A stretch of 64,000 nt of DNA. Origin: Ligustrum vulgare (Eukaryota; Streptophyta; Magnoliopsida; Lamiales; Oleaceae). The notes beneath the pieces were generated by a model. That model did not search any database, was not told the DNA's origin, and was given only the letters and a program-made list of their open reading frames with translations. The stretch is taken from contig OY743181.1 of assembly GCA_963555705.1 (NCBI GenBank), forward strand, positions 23,192,513 to 23,256,512. Reading direction: 5' to 3'. Made by a program: the position numbers and the translations under genes. This document shows, piece after piece, positions 33,466 to 46,713 of the stretch. Each line of letters opens with the position of its first letter. Within the stretch, counting starts at the first letter, position 1.

Positions 33466-35945
33466 TTATTGTGGAGGAGGGACGTCCTCTAAAGAACCCC
33501 TGCCAGATGCATCCAGAGGATCCGCAGGATCATCTTGAGGCCCAGGGTACAAGGCTTCAATGGAGGACAGGTCCAAGGTCGGAAAAGCTTCCTTCACGTC
33601 CCCCAAGGCCATCCTAGCCCCTAAGTTCCCAAAGACCCTCTGCATAGCCTCTTACTCTAGGGTCTCTTCAAAAGTGTCTTTGAAGTTATGGACAGCCTCA
33701 GACACTCTGGTACTTAGGGCATTCTACACCCGCGTCGTGACAGTCTGCTCCAGAACTTCAGTGATCCTCGTTTGCATATGCTTCTCCAAAGAGGCAAGGT
33801 CCTCCTTCTCCGTTGCCTTTGCCTCCAGCTCCCTTCCCAATTTTTTGTTAACTGCTACCACCTCGGCTTCCAGCCTGGACTTGGCTGCATTAGCGGCAGT
33901 CAGAGCCTCAGATGCGATGGACTGTGCGCGGTTGGAGTCATCTAATTTTTTGCACAGAACCGCCAAGTCTGATTCAGAGGACCAGAGGTCATGCTTCAGT
34001 TTTTCGTTGTCCTCTGGGAGGCGCTTTGCATTGGCCCTCTCTTCTGAGGAAGACTTCCAGGCTATGGCCAGCTGGGTCTTCAGATCATTGATCTCCTTTA
34101 GCATGTTGTCCGCATGCCGGAGAGCAGTTTCAGTGTTCTTCTTGTCCCGCTGCGCCTCATCCACGGATGATTCCACCTCGTCAATGAGGGCCAGCGCCCT
34201 GGCATTCATGGCCTTAGCGACGAGCAGTTTCCGAGACGGATTGGCACTAGAAGAGAAGGCCGACCAGCCCTCCGTCCAAAATTGCTCAGTTATAAATGCG
34301 GCCCGGGCTAGAGGAGAACTGGGGGAGTCAAATAGTGAAGGGATGAAAGTGACATCTCGAGGGGGGATGCTGGTTTTGAAATGCTTGAGCTCTTCCGCTC
34401 CCTCCGGTGTCACTTCATAGGCCATACCTGGGAGGGGCACATACGGCTCATCCTCCAAGTCCTCAATCATCGACGATGGAGGCGCGGAGGTGGACTCCTT
34501 GCCCTTACCCCTTTTTGGCCTCTTCAAGGGAGCAGGGTCCTCCTCGGATAAGCGCTCAGGCATGTCCTCTTCGTAGCCATGAGGCCCTTTAAAGAAATCT
34601 TTGGAAATTCCTTAGAACCTAGCAATAAAGAGAGGAAAATGAGGCTACAAACAGAAAAAGCATAAGATAAAACAGCAATAGGGAAATGAACTTACTCATG
34701 GCTCGCATAAGACCGTGTTTAACAAACAGCTTGTTTTGCTGAATGACCCCTTGGAAGGTGCCCTTGTAAGCGAACAAACGCCTCACTGCCGCTAGGTCTG
34801 CGTCGGGGAGGAGGCGAGCAAAAGTGTCCCCTACAATAAACCAATGACATGTTAGTAAACAATCAAGAAAAGTGAATGGAAATTAAAAGAACAAAAGATG
34901 CGAGACACTTAAAGACTCTAAACCAAGCACAAGACTCACTAGGTAGGGAAAGAGTTCGGGGAACTGTAATTTCTGGACTAGGGTTCACAGGGGAGCTCTG
35001 TCACTCCCAGGAAACCCAGAACCACTGGTTCCTCCAGTTCTTTATTGAGGTTGGGTGACCGGTGATAACTGGAGGATACGACCCCCTGGGAGACAAGTAA
35101 TACCAGTCCTTAACTTCCGGCCTCACATCTCTCTCCCTTCTAACTGATTTCTTCAAGGTATAGAGGGTATGAATGATGTACAGTGGGATAGGACGGTCGG
35201 GGTTGACCTCTTGCCACACCAGCCAAGTACCCACGACCTGTGTCAAGAAGTTGGGGGCCAGCTGGTAAGGGCACAGGTTATAACTCCTAAACAACGCCCT
35301 GAAGAAGGGGTGCAGGGGTAGCCTCATCCCGCAAGAAAGAGCGTAGTAGCATATGGCCGCTTGACCTGGAGAAGGGCTGTAAGGTTGGCAAGAAGATGTA
35401 GGGTGCACCAGTTGAACCCCTTCTGGAATTCTAAATTTTACCAAAGCCCCGGCCAAGTCGACCCTCCGGATTTCAGTAGCAACCTCGCTGCTCTCCCATG
35501 ACTCTGGGTTTGGATCAACGTGATAGCCCGAAGCTTTGTTAACCTGATCGACCCAATCCTCCACTTGGGCGATCTCCTCTGCAGTCAGCCCCAGTTCTTC
35601 CCTATGTGCCCTAAACGGGGCCCTAACAATCAAGCTGAGGTCCTAGTGACCAGAAGAAGAGCCTGCCACCTCTTCCCTCCTCAGATCCGTGTCTCGTTTG
35701 CTCCGAAGCTCTGTCAGAGATGCCTCCTCCCCGGATGACAGATGAGCCATGTAGTTCTGATGTTTTTCTTCTCTGTTGTCAGAATCACTCAAATAAATTA
35801 TGCCACTGGTTTTCCTATTTCTCCTCTTAATCTGCTTCCTAAAGAAGCGGGAACTAAAAACCGATAAAGAGATGGGGCAGAAACCTCTGACGGGAACCGC
35901 CATTGCTAACATTTCCTGTGAACCCATTCCCCCAACTCTTTCCAT
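33466..35945 (-). pseudogene. Tat antisense ORF (aORF), three exons, degenerate
   Basis: Tat-lineage elements often carry an extra ORF antisense to gag-pol downstream of integrase, related to the putative gypsy type transposon family; its function is unknown. Here it runs from ATG 35943-35945. By splice signals I infer exon 1 35945-34940 (donor GTGAGT), exon 2 34830-34696 (acceptor TTGTAG, donor GTAAG) and exon 3 34618-33466. Exon 1 has the conserved HPFFRALFRSYNLCPYQLAPN and WLVWQE region. Exon 3 has a basic KRPKRGKGK and a long heptad-rich coiled coil (DNMLKEINDLKTQLA...). In-frame stops interrupt it: TAG near 35643, TGA near 35001, TAG near 33722, TAA near 33650. The 286-codon + strand ORF over exon 3 is a shadow. 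Confidence 0.8.
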
Positions 35946-36568
35946 TTTTTCTTTTGTTTTAAAGGTGGGTCAGACTCAACAAAAGAAAAACAAGGTGCAA
36001 AAGCAAGGTTTTCAAACCCACAATGAGAAGCTAAAAATAGAAAAGTCTCGCACATACAGAGCCTCATGTAAGAGGTCTCATGACAAAGCATGTGCTAGAC
36101 AGTAAATAATTGAGAGTGTTAGTGGGTCGACTCAACAATCGTCCACCAAACTACATTCTTTCATTAAAATCGAAGACGATCGATACCTTGAGCATTCTAG
36201 CGAAGCTCAAAGTTCTTCAGATTTCTAATCCTTTTATTGATGCTTTATTGATGTTTTATGTATTGGTGTATCACTGTAATCGAATCTAAGGTGTCGCTTT
36301 TATATTTTCCTTAATTTATCATAATGTTGTGACTTGCATATAGTATGCTAAATCAAATCATTTACTTGACAATTATCATTAAAGTTTCTATACAAACCAA
36401 AAATCTAACCTACAATCTATTACTACACCTCAACAAAAATGTTGGCTTGCACAATTATTTTGTATAATATAACTCTTTGGTTGTACCACATAAATGTAAT
36501 ATATTTTCCCACTTAAAATCTACTGACTACTTAATCATTAGCTTTCATTAAATGAATTATATTATACG
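35946..36568. other. Truncated end of Tat and a repeat-family spacer
   Basis: Where the Tat 3' LTR should be, the sequence passes into AT-rich DNA. From about 36189 (CTTGAGCATTCTAGCGAAG) to 36560 it matches 45572-45735, beyond the Athila element, so the flanks belong to a local repeat family. Confidence 0.6.
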
Positions 36569-38064
36569 TGTTCACTGATATCTCGCGATGCGAGATATCC
36601 CCGCAAGTGCACGGGTCGTGAGAAGAAATAAAGTGGACCTAGGAGTCCGGATTATCGTCCCACCAGGACTGCTATTAATTATCGAAATATTTTAGTTCTA
36701 CACTTTATTTGAACGAACAAATGAATTTGATGTTTTAAATTAAAACTAAAAAGATGAATTAAATAATTAAATTGTGAAATTGTTTTGTTTTAAAAGATGA
36801 TTGTAAAGTGGTTGGGATTCACGATTTCACCTAACCAATTAAATTAATTTCAATTCCAGATTTTATTTTCTAAATATGTGATCGATCGAATTCACTAATT
36901 CAAATTGAGATTCCTCTCTCGAGTTTAAATAGTTCCTACCTAAATAAGTCAACCTTGTATCTCTACAGAGGGTCCAAATATTCTTTATCTAGATGCATTA
37001 CACACAAAAATTCACGCACGACCGCAATAATTACAAGAGTATATCTCTATCTCTCGTTCAATTACCGGATTTATTACCTAGATCTATGTTATTAACTCAC
37101 CTCTTGGATTATGGAAATAACACATAAAATCATGAATAAGTGGCCAGTTCATTCACGCATTAAACGCAATAATAAATAAACACATGCATCAAAGCGTTAA
37201 AACAAGGAATATGGAATTAAAATAATATGACTAAGCTATATCGTTCATCCCAACGTTAAAATTAGTTACACATCATGATTGAAGAACAAAAACAATAAAA
37301 TAAAACGTTCATTGAAAGTGACAAAGAAGAATGGAAAGATTGCACCAATTATTAATTCTTCAAGTATCTTCAATTCACGCCCCTCTGCGATGATTGAATC
37401 TCCAAGAATTTTAATTAAAATCCCTGTTGTGGCTCGTTCTAGGGAGAGGCAAAGGTCCTATTTTCGTGCCTCATGTGTTGTATTTATAGGTTTTGGAGAA
37501 AACCTAGGTCAAAAAGCCCAAAGCATGTTAAAAATCGCGAGAAAAATCTGATCTGCGGCCCAGTCAGATAAGCGTAAGGCCGGCGATCGCGTGGAAGACC
37601 CAAAAACTCTCGGGTTATAATTTAACACCTTCTCGCGATCGCTTAGTATGTAACCAGCGATCGCGACTTCGCTCTTTTCTCGGCTGTACAAAGTAGTCAT
37701 TGACTTTTAATTGCACCTTCAAACCTCAACTTTCAATTGTTGCAATTTAGTACCCAAACTTTATCTTCTTCTCGATTTTCCCATTTAAGCTCTTAATTCA
37801 TTCAATTAGGTCCTCCAACCTCTGATTCGTTCATTTTGGCACATTGCATCTTTCCGGTTGACGTTGCAAACTTATCAATTGCTCGTTTTAGCTCCAATCA
37901 ACATCCAAGTATGCATTTTTCTCTTTAATTACTTCATTCTTCATCTTTTGGGATATTTTCTGCAAAGTAAACAAATAAGCACAAATTAAATAGCATATGT
38001 TCCTAAAGGACAATAATTACACCTAATTTAGACATAGAAAAAAGTGTATAAAATACACTTATCA
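36569..38064 (-). repeat. Athila 3' LTR
   Basis: Lacks ~16 bp present in the 5' LTR (one GCGATCGC palindrome copy near 37565). Otherwise similar with a few percent scattered differences. Confidence 0.94.
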
Positions 38065-38597
38065 AATACCCCCAAACTAGAATTATTGTTCGTCCTCGAA
38101 CAATGGAAAATAAATTGCAAAATTCAAAGAAATAAGAGAACAAATATTTTTGTTGTGTCAACATGTTTACCATATACCTCCAAAGTCCAAACCAACTTAA
38201 GCTTTAAGCAAGCGTCATGAACAACAATGCAAAATAGTTTCTAGTTATATCTGCCAGATATTTAAGTGTGTGTGTGAATAGCCAATGTCAAACGCATACT
38301 TATGCAAAAGATGTGCTCAACACTGTGTGGCTCATTATGCATATTCAAGCCCGAATCCCATGTGGTCAATCTATGATTTCTAATGAAATTCCTTTCAAGG
38401 CTCATTGATGATCACTACTTTCTGCTTTTTCTCTCACATCCCGAATTTTTAACTATGTGGGTTCTAAAAATATTCTTTGCTTTTTCCACACAAGGCAGTC
38501 AAAATCAGAAATATGCATGCACAACAAATCAAAAGAAAGCAGTCCCCAATTCTACAACCTCAACCACCACAGCTCAGTCAACAAAGCTTATACCATG

Positions 38598-38646
<49 letters not shown>

Positions 38647-41077
38647 TTATTATGGACGACTTTTTCTTTTAATTGTCCCTGCCTTTTACCATCTTTGTGC
38701 AGAACTTTTCATACTGACTTTCTATATGACCCCTGTAGCGGGCTTTCAGATCGGAAACTCCCAAACCAGTTGGCTTTAGGGTACCAGGTTCAAAGAACCC
38801 CTCAGACGTACTTGCCCGAGTCATAAAGGCTTAAACAGAAAAGTTAAAGATGTTATAATGTCTTATGTGTAAGTCTACTCTCCGTACTTGATTTCTAATT
38901 GACCCCTGTAGCAAGCTTTAGGTCGATGACTCCCAAGCCAGTTGGCTTTAGGGCACCAGGTTTGAAGGACCCCTCGGACTTACTTACTCGAGTCAAAAAG
39001 GCATTTGAAGAGCAGAATAAGACTTTCAGCATTTTTCTATTTTTATGCTGGACATGGTTTATACCAGTTGACCAAACTGCAAAGACTAAAGTGCAAAACC
39101 AAGAACCACAGTCCTCCAACCCATCAATACACACAAATTCCAACCATTTTACCCCCAAACTTGCCTTTTAGCATGATTGGTTCTAATTTAGGGGTGGGAT
39201 GTCTAACGATCCAAGTTCAGGGATTTTTGAGTCATTCCTAACTTCAAATTGCATAAATTTGCCCCACATGTATTAAACAAAATCCCTTACACAAGCAATT
39301 ATCCAACACTGACTATGTGCGCAATAAATATGAATCTAGCAAAACATAACTAGTTCAAAAATAAGTTCATGCTTTCATGTTGTCAAATTTTCAAACCTAA
39401 GTACAAATTGATTCATATTATATCCTAGGCAATAAACATGTCAACAAAGTTATCAATTTTTTTTTTAATCCCTAAAGAATCGAATGAATATAAAATGAAT
39501 GATGAATGCAATGAATTTTCACCCCCAAACTTGAAATGAACATTGTCCTCAATGTTTGTCAAAAAGATTCAATAATGTAAAACAAGACAAAGAGAACGAG
39601 AACTTCCAAGTGTAGAGGATGTATTTCTTTGAAGCTCCCTGTTGCACTGCATTGGATGAATCGACCCTTTGTTTGTATTGTTGAAATTTGGTTGGGGTGT
39701 TTTGATTTGTGTTTTCCTAGCAAATAAGAGATAAGTAACATTAGAAGTTATAAACACCAATAAGAAATAATGGAAGTTCAGGACCACACACCCAATCTTA
39801 AGTTAAAGCACAATTTTGAATTTTCAAAATTGGTCGACCCCACACATTCAAGCCTTTACATCGCCTAGAAAAACATAAATTTTCCTGAGCCATCTTTTGA
39901 TACGTTAAAGTTCACAGCATGATCGACAATATATTAAAAATTCAGCTCATTTTGAGTTCAATAGGGTCATGTAAAGCTATGGAAAAGTCGGTAACGTGAG
40001 TGGATTTTCAGTTGCAATGGCCTTGCAATGGGCTGCCTTGATGCAAACATGGTTTTAATGCCATGTAGTGAACTAAATCATGAATTAACTACACACAATC
40101 AATGATGAACATGTCATGAAGTTAAATGCTCAAATGAATATCTAAAATTAGCGCGAGAATGTCTTTGTGGCATTTCATCAAACACTTAATGGGCATTGCA
40201 AAAATCAATGGATATGCATAGGGTTGAAGGCATGAATGAACCCAAAATTTTTGTGTACTAAACCACAAATCACAATCTCCAACCACTAACCTAAGCCCAT
40301 TCTTCACCATTCACAATTTCAAAATCCAAGAACTCAAAGAAAATTTCAAAATTTTGAGTAAACATGGATTTAAGTGAAGAATTTCATACCTTTCATTGAT
40401 TTGGATGTAAAAATAGCAATGAATTTGGTGCAACTAGGTGTTGATGACATGCACACAAAATGGAAGATGAAATATGAGGTGATTAGGGAAGAGAAAACGA
40501 GTTTATAATGTTTGAAATTGAAAACATGAGGCACAACACTTAAACTGCCGATTTTGGTCCCAGTACAGCCACGCAATCGCCTGGCTGGAGTGCTAGCGAT
40601 CGCGTGGTTCAAGGTTTAAGAATCTGTTGATTTTTAAATGCAAACTCGCGATCGCCATAGCCTATTGGCACGCGATCGCGTATTTCACGGCAGTAATGAA
40701 AATTTTTCCTATTTTTGATTTTCAAACTCGTGTTTAGTCCCTTAATCACTTCATGATCTATACAAATGATTTTCCAAGTATTAACTTCATGATCTACTAG
40801 TGTGTCTGTGAGTTTGGAATGACGATAAAAACCTAGCCTAAAGTAAACATGCAAAATCAAAAACATACCTAAATATGCAATAATAGACTATTATGCACAA
40901 GTGCTCTTAACATGAAACATGCAAAACACTCAAACATATTTCTTACCATGCATATATCTAAAATTTCAATAATAAAGTAAATAATGAAATAGTAATAAGT
41001 AAAAGGGAAGAAAAGTTGGGTTGCCTCCCAACAAGCGCTCCGTTTTGAGTCTTAAGCCTGACTTTTGCACATAGAAA
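38065..41077 (-). other. Athila non-coding interior in place of pol
   Basis: 3 kb without supported genes. Polypurine tract at 38065-38078 (minus). (AT)n at 38600-38638. A ~100-bp tandem pair (GACCCCTGTAGC-GCTTT... at 38728 and 38901). GCGATCGC palindromes at 40596, 40648 and 40672. The ORFs here are short and without domains. Confidence 0.75.
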
Positions 41078-43576
41078 TTATGGAGGTTTGAAAGATCCTC
41101 TTGAAGCCCTGCACACTTTGCAATTTCTTGCTTTGCATATCTCCACCTGTTTTCTCACTTTCTTGAATTCCAAAGCCTCACTTTTTACTGTTTGTTGAGG
41201 GATGTTCGGCTTTTCTTCCTTTTTGTCTCTTCTTTCATCTTTTACCTTCACAAACTCATATTTTGTGATTGGAAACTCCTCCAACTTAATACCTTGCTTC
41301 ATCTTCACTTTTGGTTTCTGGACCACTCCCTCCACCTTGAAGCAACTTTCTTTTAGAACTTCAAGGTCTTGTCTTGGCTTGATACTGAAAGTGACTTGTT
41401 CCTTCTCGACCCTAAAGATGATTTCCCCTTTTTCGATGTCTATGAGAGCTCGTCCTGTAGCAAGAAATGGTCTTCCAAATATCAGGGGCATCTGAGAATC
41501 CTCTTCCATATCAAGGATCACAAAGTCAACTTGAAAGAAGAACTTGTCCACTTTCACAATCACGTTCTCCACTATCCCATATGGATACTGTATAGACCTG
41601 TTAGCAAGCTTTAGTGTGATATTGGTTGATTTAGGCTCCCCCAAACCAAGCTTCTTGTATATAGACAAAGGCATTAGATTAACACTAGCCCCTAAGTCAC
41701 ACAATACATTATCAAAAGTGAAATTACCAATAGTGCAAGGGATAGAGAAACTCCCTGGATCAGTCCATTTTTGTGGTAATTTCTTTTGAAGTATGGCGCT
41801 GCACTCCTCACTCAGTGCTCCTGTCTCAAAATCAACCAACTTTCTTTTGTTTGACAGCATCTCCTTCATAAACTTCAAGTAGAGGGGCATTTGAGCTAAA
41901 GCTTCTGCAAATGGGATATTTATGTGCAGTTTCTTGAATATTTCCAAAATTTTTCCTAGCTGATGCTCCAACTGATGCTTTATCAGTCTTTGTAGATATG
42001 GAACTAGAGGTACATATGCCTTGACTGGAGGTCTAACTCGAACGTCTTCTTCGGCTTTTTCTTGAATTTCAGGAGTCGACCTCTGTTCTTTCTCACTTTC
42101 CTGTTCTTCCACCACATCTTTCTTTTGGTTCTTCTGCTTCTCATATTCCTCTACAGTCACTTCAGATAGCTGAACCCCGCTCCTTGTTGTTATTGCATTA
42201 ACATGCTCACGAGGGTTTGTTTCAGTATTGCTCGGTAACTGTCCTGGCTGCCTTGTGGAACTGCTAGCTGCCAACTCTCCCACTTGTCTCTTCAAATTCT
42301 TAATCTCAGCTGCTTGATTCATAATTTCACCATTCTGATTCTTAACTAGCTTGATTAACATCTCCATGTTTTCTGCCATGGTTTTATGAGATTGTTGTTG
42401 CTGCTATTGTTGAAAACCAGGCTGATGCTGAACATTTTGATTATTAGTCCAGGAGAAGTTGGGGTGGTTCTTTCATTCTGGGTTGTATGTTTGTGAATAT
42501 GGACCACCCTGCTGTCTGTTCCCAATGAAGTTGACCTGTTCTGAACTTGATTGATTTTGTTGAAGTGGGCAGAAATTTATAGCGTGATTTTCAAAACAAA
42601 AATCGCACAAAGCTGTTTGAACCGAATTCACTGGCTGCACACCCATACGGTCTATCTTCTTTGTCAAAGCATCCAGCTTAGCAATTAATGCTGTAATTTC
42701 ACTAACTACAGCAATTCCTCCAGATTTTGGTGTAGATCTATCGGAATACCACTGGTAACTGTTCCCAGCCATCTTCTCAAAGATCTCAGATGCTTCTTCA
42801 TATGTCATATCCATTACTGATCCTCCAGCTGCTGAGTCGGCATACTTCTTGTTTTCATTTTTCAGCCAATTGTAGAATGTCTGAACTAAGATCCAATCAG
42901 CGATTCCATGGGTAGGACACTGTCTGATGAGCTCGTTGAATCTTTCCCAAGCCTCAAAAATTGATTCCTCAGGCTGTTGACTGAATGATAAAATCTCACG
43001 CCTTAGCTTTGACATGCGGCCAGGTGGGAAAAATTTATCTACAAATTTCTGGCTCATAACTTCAAACGTGGTGATTGTGTGTAGGGGCAAAGAGTAAAAC
43101 CAGGCTTTTGCTTTGTCTGCCAACGAAAATGAGAAGAGCTTTAATTTCACGGCGTCATCTGAAACTCCATTCATGCGTTGCATATCACATAGTTCCAAAA
43201 ATGTCCGAAGATACACATGAGGATCTTCAGATGGCAATCCATGAAAAACGCACGAATTTTGGATCAAGGATATCAAGGAATTTTTGATCTCAAAATTATT
43301 AGCTTGGATGACAGGAGGTACAATGCACGTTCCAATGTTCCCCACAGGAGGAACCATGTAGTCTCGCAAAACACGCCGTCCATGATTTTGTTGCTGTCCA
43401 TTCACAGCAGCTGGCAGATTTTGTTGATTTTCCTGATTATCCTGAATTATGTCATCTGTCATGGCTAAGTTTGTTTGTTGATTCGCTTCCAACTGTTGTC
43501 TACGTATCTGTCGAAAGGTGCATTCAATTTCTGCATCAAAAGGAAGCAAATCAAATGACTTAGTCATTCTTAACAT
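41078..43576 (-). pseudogene. gag: Athila gag-protease polyprotein with two nonsense codons
   Basis: ATG 43576 starts MLRMTKSFDLLPFDAEIE. The gag core follows (LADKAKAWFYSLP, FVDKFFPPGRMSKLRREI, EAWERFNELIRQCP, YEEASEIFEKMAGN), then a CCHC-like knuckle CDFCFENHAINFC. TGA at 42473-42475 and a TAG near 42405 interrupt the same frame. It resumes from 42379 (MAENMEMLIKLV...), giving a coiled linker, AITTRSGVQL, and the retropepsin with CDLGASVNLMP (Asp active site) and LIFGRPFL. Stop at 41078. TGG-to-TGA and CAG-to-TAG would explain both breaks. Without them this would be one ~830-residue polyprotein. RT does not follow. Confidence 0.93.
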
Positions 43577-43698
43577 AAATTAAAGAAAACAAAAATTAAA
43601 AGCAAAAACTGAAAATTAATATAGAAATAAAAATAAAAATAAGTAAAATAAAGTTCAAAGTAAAATAAGAACTAATGGGTATCAATATTAATCAACAA

Positions 43699-43716
43699 TC
43701 CCCGGCAACGGCGCCA
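43699..43716 (-). other. Athila primer-binding site
   Basis: Minus strand TGGCGCCGTTGCCGGGGA, the standard Athila primer site, 6 bp from the 5' LTR. Confidence 0.92.
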
Positions 43717-43722
43717 AAAACT

Positions 43723-45234
43723 TGTTCACTGATATCTCGCGATGCGAGATATCCCCACAAGTGCATGGGTCTTAAGAAGTAATAAAGTGGACCTAGGAGT
43801 CCGGATTATCATCCCACGAGGACTGCTATTAATTATCGAAATATTTTAGTTCTACAATTTATTTGAACGAACAAATGAATTTGATGTTTTAAATTAAAAC
43901 TAAAAAGATGAATTAAATAATTAAATTGTGAAATTGTTTTGTTTTAAAAGATGATTGTAAAGTGGTTGAGATTCACGATTTCACCTAACCAATTAAATTA
44001 ATTTCAATTCCAGATTTTATTTTCTAAATATGTGATCGATCGAATTCACTGATTTAAATTGAGATTCCTCTCTCGAGTTTAAATCAATCCTACCTAAATA
44101 AGTCAACCTTGTATCTCTACAGAGGGTCCAAATATTCCTTATCTAGATGCATTACACACAAGAATTCACACACGACCACAATAATTACAAGAGTATATCT
44201 CTATCTCTCGTTCAATTACCGGATTTATTACCTAGATCTATGTTATTAACTCACCTCTCGGATTATGGAAATAACACATAAAATCATGAATAAGTGACCA
44301 GTTCATTCAAGCATTAAACGCAATAATAAATCAACACATGCATCAAAGAGTTAAAATAAGGAATATGGAATTAAAATAATATGACTAGGCTACATCGTTC
44401 ATCCCAACGTTAAAATTAGTTACACATCATGATTGAAGAACAAAAACAATAAAATAAAACGTTCATTGAAAATGACAAAGAAGAATGGAAAGATTGCACA
44501 AATTATCAATTTTTCAAGTATCTTCAATTCACGCCCCTCTGCGATGCTTGAATCTCCAAGAATTTTAATTAAAATCCCTGTTGTGGCTCGTTATAGGAAG
44601 AGGCAAAGGTCCTATTTTCGTGCCTCATGTGTTGTATTTATAGGTTTTGGAGAAAACCTAGGTCAAAAAGCCCAAAGCCTGTTAAAAATCTCGAGGAAAA
44701 TCTGATCTGCGTCCCAGTCGGATAAGCATGCGATCGCGCAGGCGTAAGGCCGGCGATCGCGTGGAAGACCCAAAAACTCTCGGGTTATAATTTAACACCT
44801 TCTCTAGATCGCTTAGTATGTAACCAGCGATCGCGACTTCGCTCTTTTCTCGGCTGTACAAAGTAGTCATTGACTTTTAATTGCATCTTCAGTCTTCAAC
44901 TTTCAATTGTTGCAATTTAGTCCCCAAACTTTATCTTCTTCTCGATTTGCCCATTTAAGTTCTTAATTCATTCAATTAGGTCCTCCAACCTCTGATTCGT
45001 TCATTTTGGCACATTGCATCTTTTCGGTTGACGTCAAAAACTTATCAATTGCTCGTTTTAGCTCCAATCAACATCTAATTATGCATTTTTCTCTTTAATT
45101 ACTTCATTTTTCATCTTTTTGGATATTTTCTGCAAAGTAAACAAATAAGCACAAATTAAATAGTATATATTCCTAAACTACAATAATTACACCTAATTTA
45201 GACATACAAATAAGTGTATAAAATACACTTATCA
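43723..45234 (-). repeat. Athila 5' LTR
   Basis: 1,512 bp. Starts on the minus strand TGATAAGTGTATTTTATACA and ends GATATCAGTGAACA. Confidence 0.94.
44634..44834 (-). promoter_or_regulatory. Athila LTR promoter: TATA box with upstream GCGATCGC palindromes
   Basis: Minus strand CCTATAAATAC (44634-44644) is a likely TATA box. Upstream of it GCGATCGC occurs at 44730, 44753 and 44827, plus a decayed copy near 44805. The palindrome is rare in such AT-rich DNA. Confidence 0.55.
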
Positions 45235-45239
45235 ATACG

Positions 45240-45966
<727 letters not shown>

Positions 45967-46289
45967 CACTAGTACAGAAACAGTCTTTCGCGTCGGTTAT
46001 TTAAGAGAATAAACGTCGATTTTTGAGGCGACGCGTATGAAGTAGACGCGTAAAGTGAAGACTTTACGCGTCGGTTGTAAAACGACGCGTAAAGGCTATT
46101 TTTACGCGTCGGTTGTTTATAAACCGACGCGTAAAGTTGAAAAAAAAAAATAAATAAATAAATTAATTAATTTTAGGCGTCGATTTTGGATTACAACCGA
46201 AACTTTAGGCGTCGGTTTTCCTTAAAACCGACGCGTTTTCAAATTTTTTTTTTTTGGCACGAAATTCATTTGCCTATAGAGTAAAATAC

Positions 46290-46535
46290 AATAACCTAGA
46301 CATGACATGCAATGACCTGGACGTCGCCTGTAATGACCCAGGTCACTACAGGTCATGGCTGCAATGACCCAGGCCACTGCAGGTCATGGCCTACATTGGT
46401 CTGGACGTCACCTGCAATGACTCAGGCCACTGCAGGTCATGACCTGCAATGACCTAGATGTCACCTGCAATGACCTGGACGTCACCTGCAATGTTCCAGA
46501 TCACTGCAGGTCATGACCTGCAATCACCTAAACGT
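46290..46535. repeat. Tandem CTGCAATGACC / CACTGCAGGTCATG repeats in the CACTA
   Basis: At least seven degenerate copies of CACCTGCAATGACC, interspersed with CCACTGCAGGTCATG; units are 20-65 bp. Rich in small inverted repeats (AGGTCATGACCT at 46434 and 46510). Confidence 0.8.
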
Positions 46536-46713
46536 GGACTGAACATATTCCACATGCACATCACCAAATATGTATATAATCGACATAATTAAAATAATGT
46601 TAAATAAATGAGAAATAATTATATTTACAAGATTGTTAATGTCACATGTAATTGAGTAAATAGAAGTTTGAATAAGCGTCGATTTACACACACCTATTGA
46701 CGAAGTATTTAGC

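Larger units (their letters stand above)
13843..36105 (+). mobile_element. Ty3/gypsy Tat-lineage element, interrupted twice, lacking its 3' LTR
   Basis: Composite span including two nested elements; its own sequence is about 11 kb. Order: 5' LTR (13843-14181 plus 20025-20366), PBS TGGCGCCGTCTGTGGGAA, leader repeats, gag, PR-RT-RNH, aRNH-IN, then an antisense multi-exon ORF of the type found downstream of pol in Tat elements. All genes carry nonsense or frameshift changes. The LTR left end is uncertain by a few bases (TGTTGTTGTTG run at 13837-13847). No second copy of the LTR exists in the window, and the right end fades out between 35950 and 36190. The archaeal-type second RNase H and the aORF place it in the Tat lineage. 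Confidence 0.88.
36569..45234 (-). mobile_element. Athila-lineage Ty3/gypsy element reduced to gag-protease
   Basis: LTRs 36569-38064 (1,496 bp) and 43723-45234 (1,512 bp), TGTTCACTG...CTTATCA on the + strand, with target duplication ATACG (36564-36568 and 45235-45239). Minus orientation is shown by the Athila primer site TGGCGCCGTTGCCGGGGA next to the right LTR and polypurine TTTGGGGGTATT next to the left one. The interior (5.7 kb) has gag-PR only; RT, RNase H, integrase and the env-like ORF are missing. Confidence 0.94.

Noticed and set aside
33560..34420. 286-codon + strand ORF
   Set aside because: Lies opposite exon 3 of the Tat antisense ORF, whose coiled-coil reading on the minus strand is far more protein-like; this is its shadow.
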